Below, piece by piece: positions 42,768 through 53,741 of a stretch of DNA of 64,000 nucleotides (positions are counted from its first letter, which is position 1; the number at the start of each line of letters is the position of its first letter). Under the pieces are notes generated by a model, which did no database searches, was not told the origin of the DNA, and saw nothing but the letters and a program-made list of their open reading frames with translations. The stretch is from Typha latifolia (lineage: Eukaryota > Streptophyta > Magnoliopsida > Poales > Typhaceae). The DNA lies in contig CM034099.1 in the NCBI GenBank assembly GCA_019914945.1, forward strand, positions 16,394,704 through 16,458,703, read 5' to 3'. A program made the position numbers and the translations under genes.

Positions 42768-45250
42768 AGAGGGAAAGATAAAAAAAATAGGGTGAGAAAG
42801 AGAGAGAGAAAGATAGAAAAAAAAGTATAGGAGAGAATGGATATTTCAGACTAACAATTAGAGGGATAGGAAAGAAGAGAGGGAGGAAGAGAGATTTTTA
42901 TTTTTTAGGCTTTATATGTGAGTAATTATTATTTCTTATTTTCTTATAATTTTTTTCTAAATTTTTAGAAATTTCTCAACATTTTTAATAATATTTAGAA
43001 TTTTATTTAATTAAAATAGTCCGATCCGATATAGGCGGGCCGATACGTATCATTTTTCTGAACGGCCGATCCCGACCCCGATACCGATTTTTGGAACCTT
43101 GCTTGCAACCATCAAACAAACCATGGTAATTCGTAATTCATCCTTTTCCTACTACGTCTTGACTCAAACAGGTAAACTATGAATATGAAGAAAGAGATAT
43201 TAAATAATTCTTCTGTAATCACATGAACCAAGTCAAAATGATAAAGGCAGCTTCGATGAAGCCATCTTTCAATACCGAGAATGATTGTTCGTGTGCTAAT
43301 GTTAATAATGTTAATAATGTTATTGGTAATTACAAGATTCAAATTTTTCACAGGGCATAATGTGAAACTAAAGAGGGAACTCATGCTATTATTTATACAA
43401 GCCAAATAAAATATGAAACTGCAGTTAAAATATAGCTTGGAGGATATTGTTCCCAGGAAAACACTTAAAATAGATTTAGACCTTAGAGTACTTAAATTTC
43501 ATCAAACATTTCCTAAATCACAACAAGACAACAAGAAAATGACTGAATTCGTTTCTTAGATAACAGTAGACTATAAGAAAACCAGCAAGACTAAATGGAA
43601 GTAGTTTAATTGATATTAATATTTTAGGGCATAATTATCTAAAACCATGCCAATCTTGTAATAATAAAAAAAAAAACATGTGCAACAGTGGTTATTGTAT
43701 ATGTAAAAAAACAATATGAAACCATGACCATTATAATGCTGCAGGATCTTCATTTTATAGAAACAGAAACTTCAACAAATAGCCCTAATCAGCAAACCAC
43801 AAGGGTAAAAAAGATTTGGGTACAAGCAACATTTGGACAGTAATGTAAAAGGGAAAACAAGTTGGTATGAACAAACTTTAATAGCATACACAATTTGACA
43901 GGACTATTTGGAGATCTACCAGACCTTTGATTACTTTATAACTAGGACAACCAGCAGAGGCTTCCCCATGACACAAAGTACATTTTCTTAGGCTCTGGTT
44001 TCACAATGAAAGTTAATTGCAAGGAGTGACTAATATTTCTTGTCTTTGAAAAGAAGACCAAACTATTATTTTAAGATTTTTGCAAGATACTTATAGAAAT
44101 ATTACTATCTATAGAAAAGTCCAGTCCGAAAATTTCTATTAGCAGCCAGCAAAGATAACTTGGAAAATTGACCAAAAAAACATTTTTGTCCCTTGGTAAG
44201 ATTTTTACATCCAAAACTGGAAGGTTTAAATATTTTCAGCTATATTTGTTTAAATTAAAACAGTGATAGGAACTAAAGGAATAAATAAAAAGAATATACA
44301 TATAGAAACAGGAGGAGTTATCAGTCAATTACGATATACCTAAAAAATTAATATGAAATATATGAAAACGGGAAAACACAGTCCTTTTAGCCAAATCCAG
44401 GGTTTGGGTTATATCAAAATGCGAAGGGAGAGCACTACCCCCTATTTGCTGCTAAAAAACAGACTCTAGAGGTGGTTTTAGCTAGGGAGTGATGTTGCAA
44501 ATAGCAGGTCCTTAGCATCTTTCTCAGACGAGGGATAAGGCCTTTTGACAAGTAATATTTCAAAAGTTCTCCCTTTCCTTGCAATTTCCGTTCAACAATT
44601 TACCCAATTTAATGGAAATTTGTGCCTCCTTGTAATTTTATTTATTGGTACTCAACTCAATCTTAACTTGCTGAAGTTAAGATCAGTCTCTCCTAGACTG
44701 GTAAAGAGTTACTAAAATCTAGCAGCACAGCCCATGACTAGTAGTGATTGCAAGGACGGATTTAATATGTGAATCTTTAATCCGTGACAATTAACGTTGA
44801 AAAATTCCCATAACAAAAGGGACAGCAAGCTTGGCGCTAGCATCCTTCTTTAGCCATTGATGATTCAATGTTATATAATTTCTATCGCAGGATGCGACAT
44901 GAAAAAATTAGTATCATGGAAATACTTCTTTCAGATGGAAACTAACAAATTTTAGGTCAGCAAAGACACACCTAATGAGATTCTTCGAGGTAATCCTTGG
45001 AGCTTTAATGGCCGCGCCAATCAAACTACTCCCTGTGATATAGATTCCCCTAAGAGAGTACAGTAAAACAGTGAAAGATAAGGAAAAGAAACGAAGAAGA
45101 AGGAAACAATGAGATATAAAATTAGAATCCAAATGATCACCAGGCAGCACCAAGCACGGAAACGCCGATGGAGATCGCGATCCCGATGGAGGCGAAGGTG
45201 TAGGGCGATATCTGAGTCAGAGCTCGTGACCAGGTGCTTGATCCCGCCAT
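41377..45250 (-). CDS. VHA-c'': V-type proton ATPase 21-kDa proteolipid subunit c''
   Basis: Four exons: 45250-45141, 45049-44972, 41845-41675, 41548-41377. Phases agree (TG|G, AG|T, GG|G) and give 176 residues. The hydrophobic protein has four predicted membrane helices starting YTFASIGIAISIGVSVLGAAW. The proton-carrying glutamate is E68 in SVIFCEAVAIYG; a second acidic residue sits in LVIEIFGSALGLFG. It is part of the rotating membrane ring of the V-ATPase V0 sector, which acidifies the vacuole and trans-Golgi network. A start at 45250 matches the short plant N-terminus (MAGSST). Intron 2 is 3.1 kb and contains a 453-bp hAT-derived MITE and a GA microsatellite. The longer frame upstream of the ATG is not used. 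Confidence 0.95.
42649..43101 (+). mobile_element. 453-bp deletion derivative of the hAT family, in V-ATPase intron 2
   Basis: Ends are CAAGGATTCCAGTTTCGG (left) and, inverted, CAAGGTTCCAAAAATCGG (right). They are flanked by a perfect 8-bp target duplication CTTGCAAC (42641-42648 and 43102-43109). The right 200 bp match, inverted, the left end of the 3.8-kb element at 58951: shared TATGTGAGTAAT, ATATTTAGAATTTTAT and ATAGTCCGATCCGAT in the same order. The left part shares the GGATCGGC-rich start and GA-rich tract of that element's right end. The transposase is entirely deleted. A (GA)n run sits at 42730-42764. Orientation is by comparison with the transposase strand of the long copy. Confidence 0.88.
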
Positions 45251-45905
45251 GGCGAGGAGAAGGAAGGAGATGAGATATTTTTTAGGGTTTTCCGAGAGAT
45301 TTGGGCGAAGACGAAGGATTGCAGGGATAGGAAGGAAGATTAAGAGAGATGGTACGTGGTTAATTGGACGTTCGGAACCATTGCCACGACCACGAGCAGA
45401 GGATGTAGATGGGTCGGATCTAATCACAGGACTCGACCCGATAATTCGTACCATTATAATTTTTTCATTTTATAAATTATAACCAGATACTATTGATTGG
45501 ATCGGGTCGGGTCCAACTCTTCTGAGCCCGATAGTAGGCCTGAGCCCAATATGGCCCAAAATAATTATTCTTATAACAAACCCAAACTCAAGCCCACTCT
45601 ATGCACTTATCAATCTTACTAAATTATGCATACTTCTTATAGAAAGGTGTACATCTAATATATAAAAATATTTCACTTCATTTTTAAGAGCCCAATTTTG
45701 CTACTATGAGAACTTGACTAATTTTTATAGGGATATTTGCACTAAAAAATCATTATTAGATTTTTTAAATTGTAAGATTAGGCACTTATGCGTATCTTTA
45801 GTATAAATTGTACACGCTCACTTATATAAATATGTGCATCTAGTATAGAAAATGAATGTGCTCAATTTTTTAAGAGCCAATCTTATTATTACTAGAAACT
45901 TAGAG
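45251..45905. other. V-ATPase promoter and adjoining intergenic DNA with an imperfect duplication
   Basis: A TATAAAA on the minus strand near 45469-45475 may serve the V-ATPase gene. Further right, a roughly 75-bp segment at about 45641-45716 recurs in diverged form at about 45826-45905 (shared GTRCATCTARTATA and TTTTTAAGAGCC motifs), a spacing near 185 bp. Confidence 0.45.
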
Positions 45906-46262
45906 CTTTTGTATGCAAATGACACTAGGCAAGTCATTGTATGTCAAGAGAACTCTAGGTAGTCTCCTTCATTTTGTGTCATCTTAGAAAGCAAGAGAAG
46001 AGAAAGAAGATCTATCTTAGAGTTTTGCTAAGAAGAAGGTGGGTGACCTTCTATTCTACTTCCTACCTCTCTTGTGAGCTTGTCTTGTAAGTTTGAATTT
46101 TTCAATTGTAAAGACTTGGTAAGTTATTATCTCTTGACGTGAAAATTATGATCCATATGTATTGTGATTATTTAGGTGCTTTGTTGTGAAGTTATATTCT
46201 CCATTCTTATTCTATTTATGGTTGTCCAATTTTGAGTGTGTAGGAAACATTTGATTTTTACA
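45906..46262 (+). repeat. 5'-truncated left LTR of the copia element
   Basis: Aligns by eye with 50680-51062: shared GACACTARGCAAGTCATT, GTGAGCTTGTCTT, TTATTATCTCTTG, TAGGAAACATT and the TTTTTACA end. The two copies have many differences, implying an old insertion. Confidence 0.8.
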
Positions 46263-46429
46263 CTAGGAGGAAAAAAGATTAGAGGATTAGAGGATGCCAG
46301 TTTTCTCTTCATAGTACTAGAGCTACAAAAGGTTTTTGTAGTGGGTTAGAAATCTTATATCCTTGGAAGCAAGAGGAAGGTATTTCAAGTTGTGCACCCA
46401 AGGTGTTTGTTAAATTGTTTCTATAATAA

Positions 46430-49400
46430 ATTCGATGAGAAACTTCAATTATCTTGGAATAGAAAGGCTCACAAGTTCAAATTACCTAATATGGAATTCA
46501 TGCATAGAGGCATCGAGAGATCGTTTATGGGAGTTACACCAAAATGTTGGATGATACACTAGGAAATGAAAAAGAAAGAAAGAGATAGCTTGCTAGAAGT
46601 GGCAAGACTATTTGTTTTTAAAGACATCTATCCATAGGATATGCTTGATCATATCTTGGAGGCTAAGATACCAAAAGATGTTTGAGATACCTTTAAGAAG
46701 TGTTGATAAAAAGAAGTGAGGCCAAATTGCAATTTCTAGATAATAAATTGTCAAATACAATTCAAGGGAACATAAGGATTGGAAAGTACTTTTTGAAAGT
46801 AACAAATTTGTACAGATATTTGAGATTTGGATGAACCGATTAGTGAAGCAAAGATGAAGCGGTACCTTATTCAAAGGCGTTGAAAGTAATATTATCTTTT
46901 TGTCTCGTCACTATAAGGTTGGGCTAGAGAACCAAGTATGGTAGAGTTTAAGAATTTATTTAGCAACCAAGAAAAATTGGTGAAACAAATGGTGAATTGT
47001 TCATTTTTTGATAGAAATGATAAAGAAGAGATTTTGTTTACTAAAAATAAGAAAGGTGATCCAAGTAGAGGGAAGACAAATACAAAGGCACATGAAGGCG
47101 AAAGCTCAAGCTATAGAATTGAAGCTCCAAGGAGAAAATTCTCAAATGCTATCAATATGGCAAAGTATGGCATATTAAAAAAGACTATTTAAGCTCAAAC
47201 ATGCAAATATTGGCTCTAGAAAATCTCAAAGAGAGCAACGACAAAATCAAGACTCTTATTGTATATCTAGGGATACTTTAGAAGGTGGCTCTAAATATGT
47301 TCAAGCATTGCCAAATGTTAACTATCATAATGATTAGATAGTTGACTCAGGGTGCATCATTTGATTAGTGAAACGTCCAAATTCAATGAGTTCATACACT
47401 ACGAAGAAAAGAATGCTATTGTCACGGCGGACAACATGGTTCATCCGGTGGTGAATGAAGATGTTGTAAAGATGGATGAAGTCACTTTAAAAAGAGTTCA
47501 ATGTGCTAAGTATAACTAAAACCCTTATTTTCATTTCTCATGTAGCATATTCTAGTCATTATATTCTCTTTAGGCCTAATGATGTGTGAATTATATGGAA
47601 TGTCAGGAATATTGATGTAGATGTCATCCATTATTGAAAGAAAGTGAAATCTCTTTATGTTCTTTCGATCTAGATTTTATATGTGGAGAAAACTAACAAG
47701 AATGTCAATGCTAATTTATGGCATGCAAGATTGGCACATGATAAAATAAAGCATATATTCTCAAAAAAGTTGTTGTATGAAATAACTTATCTAGATGATG
47801 TCAAAGTTGATGGTGTATGTGAAGGGTGCCAACTTGGAAAACTTCATCGTTTATCATTTGAAGACTCTAAGTCAAGATGCATGAAGCCGTTTGATCTTGT
47901 CTATATGGATATCTTGGTATCAAGTTATTCTGGGTTTAAATACATGCTTCTTTTTGTAGATGATTATTCAAGCTTTTCTTAAGTGTATTTTCTTAAAGAG
48001 AATCTAAAAGTCTTTTTCAAATCAAGCTCTTCAAATTAATTATGGAATATGAGTAAATAATCAAATGCTTAAGAAGCATGGTGGTGCCGAATACATCTCA
48101 AAGGAGTTTGATGGATTTTATAAAGAGCATGAAATTCTTAGTAATTGATTTGTGCTCATACTTTATAACAAAATGGTGCGGCAAAGCACAAGTTATGGCA
48201 TCTTTTGGAAGCATGCTGATATTGGTTATATTTCAACAATTTGCTAAAGGAATTATAGGTGGAGGCAATGATGTGTGCACTCATGTCATCAATCGGACGC
48301 CATTGAGCTCTTGTGACATGAAATCTCCTTTTGAGTTATTATATAGAATGAAGCTTTCTAATGCATATTTTTAAGTATTTGGTTTCATTTGTTATATGCA
48401 TGTATCCAATGCAAAGTTGACCAAATTTGATGCTAAGAGGAAGAAATATATTTTCCTTGGCTATGATACTTAAAAGAAATGGTGAAAATATATGGATCTA
48501 AAGACACACAAGTATATCATTTCTAGAGATGTTGTGTTTAATGAAATGTCTTTATATTATGATCGACTGGCCGTTATGCAAATGAAGCTCCATTAAACTC
48601 TCATATTGAGATAAGTGTAGCAAAATCATCTTCTATGCAATTATTTTTCGATGCACCTAATTCATCAACTTTTTCTCCAACAAGAGGGATGAATGGAAGG
48701 GGGAGCTTAAGCTCCTCAATGGAAAGCTCTAGTCCAACTCAAATTAAGGAAGAGCAACTTGCAAGAAGATCAACTCAACAACATATGAAGAACTCAAGAT
48801 ATTTTAGACTAGAGTGGAACTTGGGTGCAAATTTGGTGTTTGTTGTTTTATGTTTCTTTGAGGGTCCTATTGATGTGGATGAGCTCTTATGCTATGATGA
48901 TGCAAAAGGAGTTTATGTATGAGAAAATGCCATAGAAGAAGCAATAGTGCACTCCGGAAAAATAAAACTTGAGATTTGGTGCCAAAATTAAAGGATGTGG
49001 AATTTGTTTTATGCAAATGGGTGTACAAAATTGAAAAAAAAATATTGATATGGATCTATAGATAGGTACAAGGCAAGATTGGTTGCTCGTGGGTTCACAA
49101 AATAATGTGGTGTAGACTACGAAAAAAACTTTTAGTCGATGGCTAAGATTATATTGGTTCACGTTCTTATCTCATTAGCTGCTAGCTTAGAATAAAAAAT
49201 ATGACAATTTAATCTAAAAAATACATTCTTGTATGGTAAGGTAGATCAAAAAACTTATATGAGCGAACTCTCGAGTTTCATATCGAGAACTTCTCTGAAC
49301 CATAAATATAAATTAAAGGCAATTTATGGTCTTAAGCAAGCACGTAGAGCTTAATATGGTAAAATTGTTCATTATCTTATATTATGTGGCTTTCATGTTT

Positions 49401-50480
49401 CAAATTCTGATCCAATCATATTTGCGTAAAAGCATGGTGATATGAATATCATTATTTTACTTTATGTGAATGATATGATTGTTACATGTGATAACGACAA
49501 AAAGATTAGTAAGCTTCGTGATAAGCTTGCTATTCGATTCAAAATAACGAATTTGGGGGAGCTAACCCATTTTCATGGGTTGGAGATAGAGAAAAATGTT
49601 GATGGCATTTTTATTTCTCAAAAGAACTCTGTATCAAAGCTATGAAAATTTGGATTGTAAAGTAAATCATGTTCTACTCCTATGAATATCAAATTGAGAA
49701 AAGGTGATGGCAAGATTTTTGAAGATCCAAGATTTTTTTGAATCTTGTAGGTAGCTTATTGTAATTCACAATTACGAGGACGAATATTATATTTCCAATA
49801 GAAATAATAAGCCGATATATGCAAGCACCTAGAAAGTCTTATTTGGATGTCGTCAAGAAAAATTCTTCGGTTTGTTAATTTGATGTTAGTTTAATCTATA
49901 AAAAGAATGCAAGTTGTGAACTTATAAGTTTCATTGATGCAAATAGGGCCGGTGATCTTGATGAGAGAAAGTCAAGATCAATTTATTTTTTAGCTTGGGT
50001 TTATCTTATGTATCATGGTGTAGTAAAAAAATAAGATACAGTAATACTTTCTAGTATGGAGGTGGAGTATAAAACGGTGACCCTTGTGACATAAGAATGT
50101 ATCTTGATGAGAGAAAGTCAAGATCAATTTATTTTTAGCTTGGGTTTATCTTATGTATCATGGTGTAGTAAAAAAATAAGATACAGTAATACTTTCTAGT
50201 ACGGAGGTGGAGTATAAAACGATGACCCTTGTGACATAAGAATGTGTATGGTGCGGACTTTGGTTAGTGATGTTCAAAGAGAGATTGACTATCTGGTGAA
50301 GATTAATTACGACAATCAAAGTGCAATCAAATTAGTGGCAAACACAATTTTTTCATGCAAGAACAAAATACATTAAAATGGATTACCACTTTATTCAAGA
50401 AAAAATGTTTTAGAAAAAACCGAGCTTATAGATGTCCACTAGCCAACTTGGTAAATATATTTACTAAAGCTCTTCCTAAA
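46430..50480 (+). pseudogene. copia gag-pol remnant
   Basis: Gag-like MLDHILEAKIPKDV near 46640; a ruined zinc knuckle (CYQYGKVWHIKKDY) near 47150; protease IVDSG near 47340. The GAG-pre-integrase/integrase segment LWHARLAHDKI...CEGCQLGKLHR...FDLVYMDI...FVDDYS runs from 47683 to 47980. RT has YKARLVARGF near 49060, YGLKQARRA near 49330 and LLYVNDMIVT near 49460 (YVDD appears as YVND). RNase H remnants lie at 49700-50480 (LVNIFTKALPKSKFEE near 50450). In-frame stops interrupt nearly every domain. Shorter ORFs in this span are pieces of this gene. Confidence 0.85.
49957..50248 (+). repeat. 146-bp tandem duplication inside the copia RNase H region
   Basis: The unit starting CTTGATGAGAGAAAGTCAAG at 49957 is repeated from 50103 with a period of about 146 bp. 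The two copies differ by only a few substitutions and one T in a homopolymer. Confidence 0.9.
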
Positions 50481-50537
50481 TCCAAGTTTGAAGAGAAAAC
50501 TTAATTTGGTCACTCATAAGTTTGCACTATACAGGAG

Positions 50538-51062
50538 TGTTAAAAATTAGTGCTAAACTTGTTATCATTTTGTCATGCTATTTCATCTAGCTAATTAGTA
50601 TATTACTACTAAGGTCATTTTGATGGTCCTCATACTTATAAGGGGCATCTTGGAAACAATTTTTATCTTATTATTTATGACTCTTGTTTGGCCATACGAC
50701 ACTAAGCAAGTCATTATATGTCAAAGAGGATTTTAGGTCATCTTTTTTATTTGGTGTTATTTTAGAGAGTAAGAGAAGGAAAGATGATCCATCTCGGAGT
50801 TTTGTTAGATACAAGGTGAGTGACCTCTATTCGACCTCTTACCTCTTTTGTGAGCTTGTCTTATATATATATATATATATATTCAATTGTGAAGATATTA
50901 TATTTTAGATTTATACTTGGGTTATTATCTCTTGCGGTGAAGATTACGATCTATATACATTGTGACTATTTGTACGCTTTGTTATTAAGTTATCTTCTCC
51001 AATCTTGTTTCTATTTATAGTTATGAGATTTTTGGGCATATAGGAAACATTGAGTTTTTACA
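50538..51062 (+). repeat. right LTR of the copia element
   Basis: Starts TGTTAAAAATTAG just after a short purine-rich AGGAG and ends TTTTTACA, about 525 bp. Contains a (TA)n run at about 50862-50881. Confidence 0.75.
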
Positions 51063-52402
51063 CTTAGAGAAAAGGAGGTTCTCGAATTAGAGATCACCGA
51101 TTATCTTTTTTATATATATAAATCAAGAGTACCATTAGGTAGGTTATCTTATATATATATATATATTTTTTTTTTTTCACAACCAAATGGTGAAAACTAA
51201 TTAGAAAGAAAAACACACATCACTTGATAAGGAAGGCAAAAGTCCAAATTAATTCAAGATATGTGTGAACCAAAGGAGCTGTGCCATTAATGGCCTTATC
51301 ACCTAACCTAACTCGTGAGCTAACTACAATAAGATAGTTGAAACTTTTTAATGTCTTCAGACTGGAATACAATTATTCCAGGCATCCAAAAGAGCATATA
51401 CGTTAAATAATTGAGGAACTGGATACATTAAAGGGTAGAAAATTATAACTTAGAAAATTAAAAGGGTCTAAGAAAGCTTGGGTCAAATAGAAAATTCAAC
51501 ATGGATTGCAGGCCACAAACTACCGACGTATGGAAAGAAAGATCTACTTATGGATTAACAAACTTTACTTGCTACTATTTTTATAATTAAGTTATATATT
51601 TTTTTTAAAATTTAGCGTATAACTACAATTAATGTGTCAATATTGAGTTATTAAATATAAAACTTTAACATATATTACTATAACAAAATGTAAACTAGAG
51701 TCTATTATTATAAATCAAATATAATTAAATCATAAAGGTCACTCTCACACTACCAATCTTTTTGATTCTTAACAACAAAAGGTTTTGAGACTACAAGGGT
51801 CTGGAAGTCCCAATGTTTGACAAAACCATGGTGCAGAAAAATTTATTACCTGGTTGATATCTGTAATCTTGGTCAAAATCTCTGGAAAGTGAATGGGAAA
51901 TTCTAATGGGAAAGAGTTGATTAAATGGATGGGAGCTAAATGTATTAGTTGAGAAAAGTCTTGCTCTGCCCAACGAAGAAGACTTTTTTTTTGTTTAGCG
52001 TGCAGTTGTGGCATTAATTGCATATCATTCAAATTATTGAAAACTTATTAGGCACGTTTGGCTTGATAATGAGTGGATGGAAAAGTAGTTTCTATGATTA
52101 ATACCTATGGGAAACTAATTAGAAAGTGATTGGTATTAAACTTCTTTAGCATCATTTATAGGTTAACTTAGCATGGAGCAACTAAAGCCTTGATAAAAGT
52201 CTCAAGGCTAAGTGTATTACTGGCAAAACTTTATGATCTATTAAGGGTTAAGTAGTCCCAATGATACTTATGTTTATCTAATTCCTTTTAATTTATTCTC
52301 GAAAAATTTATAAGTATACTCTATTTTATGTTTATTGATATCTATACTGTGATACTGCTTTTGGACCTTCACATTCTTTGTTTCTTTGTTTCTTTCTTCT
52401 TC

Positions 52403-52410
<8 letters not shown>

Positions 52411-52482
<72 letters not shown>

Positions 52483-52493
52483 CATTATTATTA

Positions 52494-52548
<55 letters not shown>
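52411..52548. repeat. (ATT)n microsatellite
   Basis: About 46 ATT units with two ATC interruptions, 138 bp. It produces the artefactual poly-Ile, poly-Tyr and poly-Leu frames at this place. Confidence 0.97.
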
Positions 52549-53366
52549 CTAACTATTTAAGTTTTTAGAATTGATGAATTAAAATATTATTACTTAGGTT
52601 TAAATTAACCGTAATGCTTTTATTATTACGTGAAAGATAATATCCCTCCCATTAATTTCCATAGAGTTAACATAGCCATGAATTAAAGTTAAATTTTACT
52701 TATCAAATAAAGAAAACATAATAATCTACTTTTATAATATTAAATTAACTTACAAAGCCATTCAAGGAATAAAAGAAAAGGACAATAATAAGATCATAGA
52801 GGTCCAAAATGCATGACGTAAACAATCATACAGGTCTTTTATGGATTTTTTTAAGATTAAATACATTTTTTTTTCTATCATATCTAATAAATCTGCGGAT
52901 CAAATTTAAAAATATTTATTAAAAATATAGTTATAAATAATTAGATAAGCTTTTCAACTTATTTAAAATAATACCTATTAAATTTTATATGATAAAAATA
53001 TAACAAAATATACATATGATCGGTCTTTGTTAAATATGATAAATAATTTTAGTTTAAATATATAATATGGGGATAAATAATAGAATATATATATAGTTTC
53101 TTTGACCGTATTTATTGTTATCGCTGAGTAACTTTCGTCTAAAGTACACCTGGCGGAACGTTCGTAAGTTCAACAACGGTCTCATACCCCCAAGGTACAA
53201 AAATTCCACACAATAAGACAACGACTCAACTAGATCAAAACGGGCCCGTAACGGCCTTTGTCAGTTGTCACATCCCGTACCCAAAGAGAAGTCGCCACGT
53301 AGACCATGACCACGATTTCGTCCACAGACCACCGGCATGCAGGCCGTGAAGCGGGTCGGTTACGGC

Positions 53367-53372
53367 TTGACC
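53367..53372 (+). promoter_or_regulatory. W-box upstream of the ABCG gene
   Basis: TTGACC, with a second W-box-like core on the opposite strand at 53397-53402 (TTGACT). Both lie within 140 bp of the TATA-like site. WRKY control would fit a stress-induced PDR gene, but six-base motifs are common by chance. Confidence 0.3.
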
Positions 53373-53503
53373 TCGCTATCGTCATCTGTTCCAAAAGTCA
53401 AAACCCACAATTTGGCCAAACGAACCATGAACGCACAATCACACACTGGAAGTTGGAAGTCATGAAGCCCGAGGCCACTGTCCTCTTTCCCGTCACTTCC
53501 CAG

Positions 53504-53511
53504 TATTTAAA
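53504..53511 (+). promoter_or_regulatory. TATA-like box of the ABCG gene
   Basis: TATTTAAA in a less AT-rich stretch, about 230 bp upstream of the start codon. Confidence 0.45.
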
Positions 53512-53741
53512 GCCCATCCGCCCCCCTCCTCCTAACTCTCCTTTCCGGCCAAAACCACATCAAAAATTCGATAACAAGGGAGAGGAAAAGAAAGCACAAG
53601 CCCACTTCAATCTCTGAGCTCTCTTGGGTACAGCACCACGAATTCATTTAGCTGTTCATGTGTTCTTGATACTTGAACAACATACAACTACCCGGAATTG
53701 CTCCAAGTGAAGGTTTGGTGTGGTGTTGGTAGAATTAGAAG

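Larger units (their letters stand above)
45906..51062 (+). mobile_element. Ty1/copia LTR retrotransposon, decayed
   Basis: LTR-internal-LTR structure on the plus strand with gag, protease, integrase, reverse transcriptase and RNase H remnants in copia order (integrase before RT). The 5' LTR has lost roughly its first 145 bp. The 3' LTR appears complete (50538-51062). Numerous stops and frameshifts make it inactive. Confidence 0.88.
51063..53503. other. AT-rich intergenic region upstream of the ABCG gene
   Basis: No gene is supported. It contains a long (ATT)n array. The last 300 bp are less AT-rich and probably act as the ABCG promoter. Confidence 0.5.

Noticed and set aside
52328..52568. 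Three overlapping ORFs coding poly-Ile, poly-Tyr and poly-Leu
   Set aside because: Pure artefact of the (ATT)n microsatellite.
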